In this document: in pieces, positions 25,790 through 32,714 of the stretch
How positions within the stretch are numbered: the first letter of the stretch is position 1
Layout of the letters: each line of letters starts with the position of its first letter
NCBI GenBank assembly: GCA_027364635.1
Contig: DAHXOZ010000016.1
Location: 1-32,714 of the forward strand
Direction of reading: 5' to 3'
Origin: a bacterium
GTDB lineage: Bacteria; Bacteroidota; Bacteroidia; Chitinophagales; Chitinophagaceae
Length of the DNA stretch: 32,714 bases
The notes under the pieces: model-generated
What the model saw: only the letters and a program-made list of their open reading frames with translations
What the model was told of the DNA's origin: nothing
The model's database searches: none
Translations under genes and position numbers: made by a program

Positions 25790-27583
25790 ATGTACGAAAA
25801 GCTGCTCAAATATATTGAAGTAATCAATCAATGGCGTAAACGAAGAATTTCCAATTCTAATTTTTTAATTATAGCGGCTTCGGTGGTAGGTATTATGGGA
25901 GGTATCGCTTCCTCGGTATTAAAAGAATTAACGCATTATGTAGCCAGTTTCCTGATAAATGATCTTCATTGGAAATATAAGTTATACCTCTATTTATTCT
26001 TTCCGCTTATTGGTATTTTACTTACGGTTTTATATATCCGGACATTTATCAGGAGAAGTAAATTTCAACATGGAATTTCATCTATCATTTACAATATTTC
26101 GCATAATTCAAGCAAACTTGATTTTCACAATATTTATAGCCAGGTTATTTCCAGCGCACTCACCGTTGGCCTTGGCGGTTCTGCCGGATTAGAAGCACCC
26201 GCTGTTGCCAGTGGTGCAGCAATCGGCTCCAATATTGGACGCTTTTTTGGATTGAATTACAGGGAAACCACGCTGTTACTCGCCTGTGGCGCTGCTGCCG
26301 GAATTTCAGGCGCCTTCAACAGTCCGGTGGCAGGAATGATCTTCGCCATTGAAGTGATCATGCCGGAATTTTCTATACCTGCAGTTATTCCTTTATTAAT
26401 TGCCTCGGCTTTTTCTTCTGTTATTTCTCAAATGATTTATAAAGAGCCTCTTTTTGTTTTGGTTGCACGCGGCGGCTGGCTCATGGATGCTTTTTGGTAT
26501 TATATTGTTTTGGGTATAATTGTTGGAATTTATTCTGTCTATTTTAGCAAGTTAAATACCAGGTTGGGAAATGTTTTCGACAAAATAAAAAATCAATACA
26601 GTAAGGTTTTAATTGGAGGTATTTCATTAGGAATCATGATCGCTTTGCTTCCTGCACTATATGGCGAAGGATACATCACGATTCAAAAATTATTGGACGG
26701 TAATTTTAAATCATTGCTTGCCAATAGTCTCTTTTCAGAATACCAGGATTTGTCATGGGCACTTTTAATATTTGCCATTTTTACGCTCATCGGCAAAACT
26801 TTTGCTTCTATTATTACGATGGGAAGTGGCGGTAATGGCGGCATGTTTGGCCCGAGTGTGGTTGTAGGTGGATTATTAGGTTTTGTTTTTTCATTTGGTA
26901 TGAATCAAACAGGGATGGTGCATTTAAACATTACCAATTTTATCATCGCCGGCATGGCTGCCTCAATCAGCGGTGTAATGCATGCGCCATTAACAGGGAT
27001 TTTTCTGGCCGCGGAGATCACCGGCGGTTATGTAATGATGGTGCCTTTAATGATGGTTTCGGCCATTTCTTATTTTATTAATAAGGGAATTGTAAAATAT
27101 TCAATTTACACTTTTGATCTTGCCGCACATGGAAATTTGGTATCACAGGAAAACAAAGACCATGGAGTTTTAAGAAGAATTAAATTGAAATATCTTATCG
27201 AAAAAGATTTTGTAATTCTTAGGCCCGATGATACACCTTCCAGCAGGAGCGCCGATATTGTTCATACCACAAAAAATATATTTCCGGTAGTTGATAAAGA
27301 TGGGGTATTAGCCGGAGTTTTATTTAGCGATCATTTACTGGAGCTGCTCGTGAGTAATAAACCGGAAGACCGAAACCGCCCTATAAGAGATATTGCCCAA
27401 CCTCCGGACAGGGTGATCAATATAAATACCTCTATGTATGATGTGATGCAAATAATGGACAGCCAGGATAAACGTATTCTTCCTGTTACAGGCGCTAATA
27501 ATGTTTACCTTGGATTTGTTACCAAAAACGGCATCTTTAATAAATACCGGCACATTTTAATGCGGCAGGGAAATACGTTGTAG
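25790..27583 (+). CDS. ClC-family chloride channel/antiporter with C-terminal CBS domains
   Basis: The 597-residue membrane protein has the ClC selectivity and gating motifs in order: GLGGSAGLEAPAVASG (about 127-141, Glu135 at the gating-glutamate position), GISGAFNSPVAGMIFAIE, and GSGGNGGMFGPSVVVGG (about 344-360). About ten to twelve hydrophobic segments run to near residue 435. A cytoplasmic tail (about 450-590) holds a CBS pair, with TTKNIFPVVDKDGVLAGVL and DSQDKRILPVTGANNVYLGFV as the two clear halves. Such proteins move chloride or another anion across the inner membrane, some in exchange for protons; the CBS part probably senses nucleotides. Whether it is a channel or an exchanger is not decidable from what I see. 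Confidence 0.94.
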   Translation: MYEKLLKYIEVINQWRKRRISNSNFLIIAASVVGIMGGIASSVLKELTHYVASFLINDLHWKYKLYLYLFFPLIGILLTVLYIRTFIRRSKFQHGISSIIYNISHNSSKLDFHNIYSQVISSALTVGLGGSAGLEAPAVASGAAIGSNIGRFFGLNYRETTLLLACGAAAGISGAFNSPVAGMIFAIEVIMPEFSIPAVIPLLIASAFSSVISQMIYKEPLFVLVARGGWLMDAFWYYIVLGIIVGIYSVYFSKLNTRLGNVFDKIKNQYSKVLIGGISLGIMIALLPALYGEGYITIQKLLDGNFKSLLANSLFSEYQDLSWALLIFAIFTLIGKTFASIITMGSGGNGGMFGPSVVVGGLLGFVFSFGMNQTGMVHLNITNFIIAGMAASISGVMHAPLTGIFLAAEITGGYVMMVPLMMVSAISYFINKGIVKYSIYTFDLAAHGNLVSQENKDHGVLRRIKLKYLIEKDFVILRPDDTPSSRSADIVHTTKNIFPVVDKDGVLAGVLFSDHLLELLVSNKPEDRNRPIRDIAQPPDRVININTSMYDVMQIMDSQDKRILPVTGANNVYLGFVTKNGIFNKYRHILMRQGNTL

Positions 27584-27611
27584 TCATTTTGTTAAACGGG
27601 ATGGTGGTGTA

Positions 27612-27700
27612 AATAAATCCTTCTAATGATCCCGGCACCGCTGATGTAGTTGAAAGGATTGATAGCCCGGGCAAAAGCCCCCCAAAGTTTTAACCCCCCA
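27612..27700 (+). other. GC-rich structured island in the ClC-DUF1573 spacer
   Basis: Within a 758-bp gene-free, AT-rich spacer this segment is markedly GC-rich. It can fold: AATCCTT and a later AAGGATT bracket a GC-rich interior (CCCGGCACCGC), followed by GGGCAAAAGCCC, a tight 4-bp hairpin inside the wider palindrome GCCCGGGC, and then C runs. No reading frame looks like a protein I know. It could be a structured RNA, a REP-like repeat or a gene relic. The strand is not determined; plus is given for convenience. Confidence 0.35.
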
Positions 27701-27977
27701 TATTTTGTTTCGGGAATTTTTTTCCTGAATGGCCTCAGTGCAAGGGTAAATATGCATCTCCAAAGAGTGTTGATTGTTATTTTGGTAAATATTTTAATGG
27801 CTGCAAATGCTAATATTTTCTAAAAATGTAGTGGTAAAAAGTTATTGGGCATCATAAAAGTTTTCTTCTGAAAGTATTGTAAACAAAGGGTTTCATAAAA
27901 AAATAATACAGTCTGCTATGATATTAGTAACATAAACTTAATTATGGTGGTACGATTTGTGATCTTAAGTTTGTGTA

Positions 27978-28124
27978 ACAAATGAGTTATAAATAACTGC
28001 TCATTTAAAAAGTGGAAGATTGGATTTGAGAAAGCTGTGAATCAGCGCAAAGTTTATTTAAAGAGTCTCATATCAAGCAATACGTTAAAGAGTTCCCCTG
28101 TTTCTACAGGGGGACTTATTTTTT
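27978..28124 (+). ncRNA. Candidate small RNA ending at a rho-independent terminator
   Basis: TAAGTTTG at 27966-27973 is an exact TAnnTTTG -7 element, though no good -33 is visible. Starting about 5 nt later, the stretch contains a hairpin (AAATGAGTTATAAATAAC with a TCATTT return arm), a short GCTG/CAGC hairpin and a strong terminator at 28091-28124. No credible ORF is present. The terminator is about 500 bp past the ClC stop, too far to be an obvious ClC terminator, which suggests a separate transcript of roughly 150 nt. I do not recognise a known RNA family. The boundaries are estimates. Confidence 0.35.
28091..28124 (+). terminator. Rho-independent terminator (plus strand)
   Basis: AGTTCCCCTG and CAGGGGGACT pair over 10 bp (one T-G wobble) around a TTTCTA loop, followed by TTATTTTTT. 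It ends a plus-strand transcript with no coding gene directly upstream, either a small RNA or a long ClC 3' UTR. Confidence 0.75.
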
Positions 28125-28263
28125 GAGGAGATAAAAATAGGAGATATTTTTCAAAAACCACCAAATTTTTTTAAAACTTTTTTCGTCTGGAGATTGGCAG
28201 AATTACAGTGAACCTACAAATAACCAGGATTCTTGTTTTCTTTTCCAATGTTTTTAGTTCATG

Positions 28264-28303
28264 CAACAAAAAAGCCCTTCAATGTTGAAGAGCTTTTTTG
28301 TTG
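28264..28303 (-). terminator. Strong, probably bidirectional terminator after the DUF1573 genes
   Basis: CAACAAAAAAGC pairs with GCTTTTTTGTTG, then after one C-A mismatch CTTCA pairs with TGAAG around an ATGT loop. A-run and T-run arms flank the core on both sides, so it can act in both directions. It sits 38 bp past the stop of the second DUF1573 gene and should end that minus-strand transcript. Confidence 0.8.
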
Positions 28304-28341
28304 TATAAAGGTTTGAAGTTATAAGCTTATTTATTTTCTTT

Positions 28342-28767
28342 CTAATTTTTTTTAGCGCTTGCTTTTGACGCTTCGTAAGTAGCGTAAGCTGCCGGAGTTA
28401 ATACTTCACCTGTAAGTTTTACAAATTTGGGATCATCAGCACCGGCAAATTTAACGGTGAGAGTTTTGTTGATCGGGCCTAATGCTGCTGCATTATAAGT
28501 GGCTGTGATGGTTCCTGTTTTTCCGGGCGCTATCGGCGCTTTTGTATAATCAGAAACTGTACATCCGCAGGAAGGGGTTGCCTGTTCTATAATTAAGGGC
28601 TCGGTACCAATATTAGTAACTGTAATGGTAGCTGTTGGAGGAGTATTTTGTTTCACTTTACCAAAATCGTAAGTTTCTGTACTTAATCTTGCAATATCAT
28701 CTGCCTTTTTTTGCGCAAACAGAGTAGTAGATGATAGTACCAGTACTGCTAATAATAATTTTTTCAT
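28342..28767 (-). CDS. Exported DUF1573 protein (second of a tandem pair)
   Basis: The 141-residue protein has a signal peptide (MKKLLLAVLVLSSTTLFAQ) and one DUF1573 immunoglobulin-like domain with YDFGKVKQNTPPTATITVTN, the SCGCTV cysteine motif and PGKTGTITATYNAAALGP. The C-terminus is Ala/Lys-rich. DUF1573 is abundant in Bacteroidota envelopes, and its molecular role is not settled. It lies 20 bp after a paralogue with the same architecture, so the pair arose by duplication and is probably co-transcribed. A strong terminator follows. Confidence 0.92.
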   Translation of the reverse strand: MKKLLLAVLVLSSTTLFAQKKADDIARLSTETYDFGKVKQNTPPTATITVTNIGTEPLIIEQATPSCGCTVSDYTKAPIAPGKTGTITATYNAAALGPINKTLTVKFAGADDPKFVKLTGEVLTPAAYATYEASKASAKKN

Positions 28768-28787
28768 GATGTGGTTTGTTTAAGATT

Positions 28788-29291
28788 TTATTGTTCGTTT
28801 TTTAAAGTGTTTAAAGCGGTATTAACAGGAGCGGAGGTGACAGGTGTTTTCCAAACTTCTCCTTTTATAATTATTTGTTTTGTTTGAGTGCCATTATAAG
28901 TGATGGTAACCGGCTTGTCAAAAGGTCCTTCATTTGCTGCATTGTAGCCAACTTTTATTACGGCAGTTTGGCCTACAGCTACCGTATCTTTATTCCATTC
29001 AGGAGTAGTGCAACCACAACTAGCCTGAACATTGTTCAACGCAAAAGGTGCAGCGCCTGTATTGGTAAATTCAAAAATATGGGTAACAGGTTTTCCCTGG
29101 GGGATTTTCCCAAAATCAAATTGGGTTTCTTTTAAAGTAAGGCTTTCTGATGGGTTTTCAGAAATTACTTCGGTTGTGGCAGATTTTGTTGTGGCTGTTT
29201 TATTCTTTTTGCTTACTTTAGTAACACTTGTTTGAGCGCTTGCCAAAAGAGTAAACGCAAGAAAACAAATAACTGTAAATAGTTTTTTCAT
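28788..29291 (-). CDS. Exported DUF1573 protein (first of a tandem pair)
   Basis: The 167-residue protein has a signal peptide (MKKLFTVICFLAFTLLASAQ), a Lys/Thr/Ser-rich spacer (about 21-50) and one DUF1573 domain with FDFGKIPQGKPVTHIFEFTN, ASCGCTTPEW and GYNAANEGPFDKPVTITYNG. It differs from its downstream paralogue mainly by the low-complexity spacer, which may hold the domain away from the membrane or cell wall. Function unknown. Divergent from the E1 dehydrogenase gene, with 112 bp between starts. Confidence 0.92.
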   Translation of the reverse strand: MKKLFTVICFLAFTLLASAQTSVTKVSKKNKTATTKSATTEVISENPSESLTLKETQFDFGKIPQGKPVTHIFEFTNTGAAPFALNNVQASCGCTTPEWNKDTVAVGQTAVIKVGYNAANEGPFDKPVTITYNGTQTKQIIIKGEVWKTPVTSAPVNTALNTLKNEQ

Positions 29292-29390
29292 TTTATAAGT
29301 AAATACGGTTTCAAAGATAGTAAAACGTCATATATGGTTGCAAATTGTGGTAGCGTTTTTAGATTTTTAACATTCATCAATCATAATTAA

Positions 29391-29398
29391 TATTTTTG
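29391..29398 (+). promoter_or_regulatory. Candidate -7 element (TATTTTTG) for the E1 gene
   Basis: TATTTTTG is an exact TAnnTTTG match ending 5 bases before the ATG at 29404. If real, the mRNA would start at or next to the start codon, making it almost leaderless. A well-placed -33 element is not obvious. Confidence 0.4.
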
Positions 29399-29403
29399 CG
29401 GGT

Positions 29404-31794
29404 ATGGATACCAATCAAATCAGTGAAGAAAGCCTTTTGGAAAACCTTTCATTTGAAAAGTTCAGGGAGGAGGTTTTAAAAGATTACAGAGTGGTGTGCG
29501 AAAGCCGTGAAACAAGTTTATTAAGCAGAAAGGAAGTACTTACCGGGAAAGCCAAGTTTGGCATTTTTGGAGGAGGCAAAGAAGTGGCGCAGGTTGCTAT
29601 GGCCAAATTCTTTATGCCCGGGGATTTCAGGGCCGGATATTACAGGGACCAGACTTTTATGTTTGCCAGCGGAATGGCCACTATAGAGCAATTTTTTGCG
29701 CAATTATATGCTGATCCTGATATAAAGAATGATCCTTTTAGTGCCGGAAGACAGATGAACTCACACTTTGCAACAAAATTTGTAGATGAAAATGGAAATT
29801 GGCTTGACCTGGCACATAGAAAAAATATTTCAGCTGATATAGCGCCTACTTCCGGTCAGATGCCGCGGGCTTTTGGGCTTGCTTTTGCTTCCAAAGTTTT
29901 CAGGCAAGTAGGAATTTTACACGATCTGGAAAATTTAAGTAATCATGGTAATGAAGTTTGCTTTTGCACCATTGGCGATGCCGCAACTTCTGAAGGCCAT
30001 TTTTGGGAAGCCATGAATGCTGCCGGGGTTTTACAAATTCCGCTTGCTGTTTTTGTTTGGGATGACGGGTATGGAATTTCTGTTCCCAAAAAATATCAAA
30101 CAACAAAATCCTCTATTTCAAAAGCAATGAGTGGTTTGCAAAAAAAAGAGGATACCAACGGTATAAATATTTACAAACTGAAAGGATGGGATTATTCAGG
30201 TATGTGCGAGATATTGGATGAGGCAATTAAAAATATCCGTGAAACCCATACGCCTGCTTTGTTTCATGTGGAAGAACTGACACAGCCACAAGGACATTCT
30301 ACTTCAGGTAGCCATGAACGTTATAAAGGCCCCGCCAGGCTCGAATGGGAAAAAGAGTGGGACTGTAAAAAGCAAATGCGTGATTGGATCATTGCCAATT
30401 CACTTGCTGATGAAGATGAATTAAATGAGATTGAAAATAACGCGAAACACTTTGTAAAAACCAGTAAGCAACATGCTTGGCACAAATATATTACTCCGAT
30501 AAAAAACCAGGTAGCTGAAACGGTGAAACTGTTGGAAAAATATACTTCTTCTATAGAATATAACGAAGAACTTCAAAAATGTATTAAAGAACTTACTTCA
30601 TTGCGTGAGCCATTGCGCCGTGATGTGATGAAAACATTGGCTTTTGTAATTAACAATGCTTCTTCAAATGATACTATCGAGGAAGTAAAAAATTTTTATG
30701 AAAAATTAAAACTGAAAAACAAAGAAATATTTGATACTTACCTGTATAATGAAGGTCCCAAATCTGCATTGAAAGTTGCTGCCGTACCGGCTATAATTCC
30801 TGAAGATGCAGAATTGGTGAATGGATTTGAAGTTCTCAATCAATATTTTGACCAGTTGTTTGCTGCTAATAAAAAGGTAATTGCATTTGGTGAGGACCTT
30901 GGACACATTGGCGATGTAAACCAGGGTTTCAGTGGGTTACAGGCTAAGTATGGCGAAGAACGGATATTTGATACAGGCATCCGCGAACTTACCATCATGG
31001 GACAGGGAATAGGTTTGGCCTTACGTGGCTTAAGGCCCATTGCTGAAATTCAATATCTCGACTATTTACTCTTCGGTTTAGAACCCCTGAGCGATGATGT
31101 ATGTACTACTCATTTCAGAACTAAAGGGCAACAAAGTGTTCCGATAATTGTGCGTACAAGAGGTCATCGGCTGGAAGGGATTTGGCACAGCGGATCGCCG
31201 ATGGGAATGATCATAAATGCATTGCGAGGCATGTACGTTTGTGTTCCGCGAAACATGACTCAGGCGGTTGGAATGTATAATACGCTTTTACAAAGTAATG
31301 ATCCGGCTTTGATGATTGAATGTTTGAATGGCTACCGGCTTAAAGAAAAACTTCCATCCAATTTGTTGGAATACCGGGTACCTTTGGGCGTTCCTGAAAT
31401 TATTAGAGAAGGAACTGATATTACCATCGTTTCATACGGGTCAGTGTTGCGCCTCATTATGGAAGCAGTAGAAAAACTGGAAAAAATGAATATCAGTTGT
31501 GAGGTGGTAGATGTACAAACACTTTTGCCTTTTGACATTCAACATTCTATACTAGATTCTTTGAAGAAAACCAATCGTATTCTCTTCATTGATGAAGATG
31601 TACCGGGCGGGGCTTCAGCGTTTATGTTCAATAAAGTGATGGAAGAGCAGGGCGGATATCGCTGGCTGGATGTTTCGCCAAGAACGCTTTGCTCAAAAGA
31701 GCACCGACCATCATATGGAAGTGATGGCGATTATTTTAGCAAGCCAAATGTTGAGGAAATTATAAATGTAGCAAAAGAAATGATGGCTGAATGA
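29404..31794 (+). CDS. Fused alpha/beta E1 subunit of a 2-oxoacid dehydrogenase complex
   Basis: The 796-residue cytoplasmic enzyme joins E1-alpha and E1-beta in one chain and performs the thiamine-diphosphate-dependent decarboxylation of a 2-oxoacid. The alpha half (about 25-345) has the ThDP motif GDAATSEGHFWEAMN, ending VWDDGYGIS where many relatives have NN-(W/Y)-(A/G)IS, and the phosphorylation-loop-like HSTSGSHERYKGPARLEWE. A helical linker of about 110 residues follows. The beta half (about 460-796) has VIAFGEDLG, FDTGIRELTIMGQGIGLAL and GGASAFMF. Fused E1 of this kind is common in Bacteroidota and is usually annotated as branched-chain or pyruvate type. The substrate is undecided, and no E2 or E3 gene is adjacent. 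Confidence 0.94.
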   Translation: MDTNQISEESLLENLSFEKFREEVLKDYRVVCESRETSLLSRKEVLTGKAKFGIFGGGKEVAQVAMAKFFMPGDFRAGYYRDQTFMFASGMATIEQFFAQLYADPDIKNDPFSAGRQMNSHFATKFVDENGNWLDLAHRKNISADIAPTSGQMPRAFGLAFASKVFRQVGILHDLENLSNHGNEVCFCTIGDAATSEGHFWEAMNAAGVLQIPLAVFVWDDGYGISVPKKYQTTKSSISKAMSGLQKKEDTNGINIYKLKGWDYSGMCEILDEAIKNIRETHTPALFHVEELTQPQGHSTSGSHERYKGPARLEWEKEWDCKKQMRDWIIANSLADEDELNEIENNAKHFVKTSKQHAWHKYITPIKNQVAETVKLLEKYTSSIEYNEELQKCIKELTSLREPLRRDVMKTLAFVINNASSNDTIEEVKNFYEKLKLKNKEIFDTYLYNEGPKSALKVAAVPAIIPEDAELVNGFEVLNQYFDQLFAANKKVIAFGEDLGHIGDVNQGFSGLQAKYGEERIFDTGIRELTIMGQGIGLALRGLRPIAEIQYLDYLLFGLEPLSDDVCTTHFRTKGQQSVPIIVRTRGHRLEGIWHSGSPMGMIINALRGMYVCVPRNMTQAVGMYNTLLQSNDPALMIECLNGYRLKEKLPSNLLEYRVPLGVPEIIREGTDITIVSYGSVLRLIMEAVEKLEKMNISCEVVDVQTLLPFDIQHSILDSLKKTNRILFIDEDVPGGASAFMFNKVMEEQGGYRWLDVSPRTLCSKEHRPSYGSDGDYFSKPNVEEIINVAKEMMAE

Positions 31795-31800
31795 GAGGCC

Positions 31801-31828
31801 AATGATGAATAATGAATTATGGATGATG
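31801..31828 (+). repeat. Degenerate heptanucleotide tandem repeat
   Basis: Directly after the E1 stop lie four 7-mers in phase: AATGATG, AATAATG, AATTATG, GATGATG, then a broken fifth unit. The consensus is AATNATG. Short AT-rich heptamer repeats of this sort occur between genes in several phyla, and no function is implied. Confidence 0.5.
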
Positions 31829-31847
31829 AAATGATCTTCTGCCGGCT

Positions 31848-31879
31848 GAATAAAAATCCTTACTAATTGTTTGTTTACT
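31848..31879 (-). repeat. Bipartite intergenic motif, copy 5
   Basis: On the minus strand: AGTAAACAAACAA (31879-31867), 9 nt, then ATTTTTATTC (31857-31848). It lies 35 bp upstream of the small membrane protein gene, pointing away from it, like copy 3 before the DUF7793-like gene. Confidence 0.58.
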
Positions 31880-31914
31880 GCAACCATAAAATCACAAAAA
31901 AATAAATACAATCT

Positions 31915-32208
31915 ATGATCACCAATGCTGAAAGACGCTTTATTGAACAATGGCGTGATCAGAAAAGCGGCCCCAAATGGAAATATTATTTGTTATTTTC
32001 AATGGCATGGTCTGTAGTTTCTTTCCTGGTTATTTTTTTCCTTTTAAAGTTATTTACAAACCTCTGGCAAACTGGTGGCCAGAATCTCATTTATTTACTA
32101 TTAGGCATTGCAATAACCATCGGTTTTTTTTCTACTCATTTTACCTATGTTACCAATGAAAAAAAATACCATGCAATTATGGAAAGAGAAAAAAAAAGTA
32201 AGCGTTAG
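31915..32208 (+). CDS. Small two-helix membrane protein of unknown function
   Basis: I do not recognise a named family. The 97-residue protein has a polar N-terminus (ERRFIEQWRDQKSGPKWKYY), two membrane helices (about 26-45 and 58-75), and a basic C-terminal tail (EREKKSKR) that suggests both ends are cytoplasmic. The ATG has only an A-rich leader. A copy of the bipartite motif is 35 bp upstream. Its TAG stop overlaps the TAA stop of the convergent YpdA-like gene in the four bases TTAG. The steady hydrophobicity pattern makes a real gene likely. Confidence 0.72.
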   Translation: MITNAERRFIEQWRDQKSGPKWKYYLLFSMAWSVVSFLVIFFLLKLFTNLWQTGGQNLIYLLLGIAITIGFFSTHFTYVTNEKKYHAIMEREKKSKR

Positions 32209-32714
32209 TGCTTCATCTTTTTCCTTTTTGTAACGATATCCTTTATTATTTTTTCTGCATGCTCCCTTGAGTTTTCAATAAAAAGCCGGTGTGTATTCAT
32301 TCCTCCACAGATAACCCCTGCGAGGTAAATTCCTTTTACATTGCTTTCATAATTCTTTTCACTATAATCGGGTTTACACACATCATCATCTGATAATTTA
32401 ATGCCTGCATGCCTTAGAAACTCAAGATTGGGTTTGTATCCCGTCATGGCAAGCACCCAATCATTTTCAATTGTTACAATTCCCTCTGGCGTTGCAATAT
32501 CTACTTCATGTTCTTTTATTTCTTTAATTTCTGAATTAAAATACGCTTTTATAGAACCTTCTTTTATCCGGTTATCAATATCAGGTTTTACCCAGTATTT
32601 AACGCGGTCGCTTATTTTATCACCCCGGATTACCATTGTCACATTTGCGCCCTTTCGCCACGTTTCCAAAGTTGCATCAATAGCTGAATTAGCTGCACCT
32701 ACTACCAATACATT
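32205..32714 (-). CDS. ypdA: YpdA-family putative bacillithiol disulfide reductase, 3' part (5' end outside window)
   Basis: The visible 169 codons are the C-terminal half of a thioredoxin-reductase-like flavoprotein. NVLVVGAANSAIDATLE is the start of the NADPH-binding Rossmann domain. VKYWVKPDIDNRIKEG, DWVLAMTGYKPN and the FAD-binding end GIYLAGVICGGMNTHRLFIENSR match the YpdA family rather than true thioredoxin reductase; there is no CxxC in the part seen. YpdA reduces oxidised bacillithiol in bacteria that make this thiol. The track start at 32708 is an internal TTG Leu codon: the frame is open to the window edge, so the gene continues to the right. It is convergent with, and overlaps by 4 bp, the small membrane protein gene. 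Confidence 0.88.
   Translation of the reverse strand, partial: NVLVVGAANSAIDATLETWRKGANVTMVIRGDKISDRVKYWVKPDIDNRIKEGSIKAYFNSEIKEIKEHEVDIATPEGIVTIENDWVLAMTGYKPNLEFLRHAGIKLSDDDVCKPDYSEKNYESNVKGIYLAGVICGGMNTHRLFIENSREHAEKIIKDIVTKRKKMKH

Noticed and set aside
27880-27896. GTAAACAAA-containing stretch as another motif copy
   Set aside because: The match ends after nine bases and no T-rich half follows at the right distance.
32205-32708. Complete 167-codon YpdA-like gene starting at 32708
   Set aside because: The codon is TTG (Leu) inside the Rossmann motif and the frame is open to the window end, so the gene is cut by the window.

Overview
The window looks like a chromosomal segment of a low-GC Bacteroidota bacterium, probably Chitinophagaceae or a close relative. 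This rests on the kinds of protein present (tandem DUF1573 proteins, fused 2-oxoacid dehydrogenase E1, GCCGAGGC-type small membrane protein, DUF7793-like protein, YpdA-like reductase), on A-rich start contexts without strong Shine-Dalgarno sites, and on some TAnnTTTG promoter-like elements. I see no rRNA, tRNA, CRISPR array, insertion sequence or phage gene.

Layout, left to right. (1) 1-2.5 kb: the N-terminal part of a CcoI-type copper P-type ATPase (minus, frame closes near the window edge), facing a compact plus-strand operon of small redox/sulfur-type proteins: DUF302, DUF2892, OsmC and a Cys-rich membrane protein. (2) 2.4-5.6 kb, minus: hemA followed by a 617-residue conserved protein with a flavin-type TIM-barrel look. 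(3) 5.8-10.2 kb, plus: a P2-type cation ATPase, a patatin-like phospholipase and a secreted ChbG/HpnK-type deacetylase. (4) 10.3-17.4 kb, minus: a heavy-metal efflux operon (small exported protein, TolC-like channel, CzcB-like adaptor, CzcA-like pump, DUF2279 protein). (5) 17.6-21.9 kb, minus: a periplasmic molybdenum hydroxylase operon (iorA-like 2Fe-2S subunit, Tat-exported iorB-like Moco subunit, cytochrome c, XdhC). A MOSC protein lies nearby at 22.4-23.3 kb; between them is a DUF7793-like gene broken by one in-frame TGA. (6) 23.4-25.4 kb, minus: the most unusual gene, an apparently catalytically degenerate HsdM-like methyltransferase joined to a transmembrane helix and an extracytoplasmic SH3-like domain, with no restriction-modification partners. 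(7) 25.8-27.6 kb, plus: a ClC channel/antiporter with CBS domains. (8) 27.6-28.3 kb: a gene-free stretch with a GC-rich island, a possible small RNA and two terminators. (9) 28.3-32.7 kb: two DUF1573 genes (minus), a fused alpha/beta E1 dehydrogenase (plus), a small two-helix membrane protein (plus) and the 3' part of a YpdA-like reductase (minus) running off the right edge.

The main signal outside genes is a bipartite motif, AGTAAACAAACAA then 9 nt then ATTTTTATTT. It occurs five times (four exact 13-mers, one with a single mismatch; four with exactly 9 nt spacing, one with 7), always between genes, at about 1.0, 17.5, 22.0, 25.6 and 31.9 kb and in both orientations. No feature type I know explains it. 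Together with the HsdM-TM-SH3 protein it is the best candidate for something undescribed.
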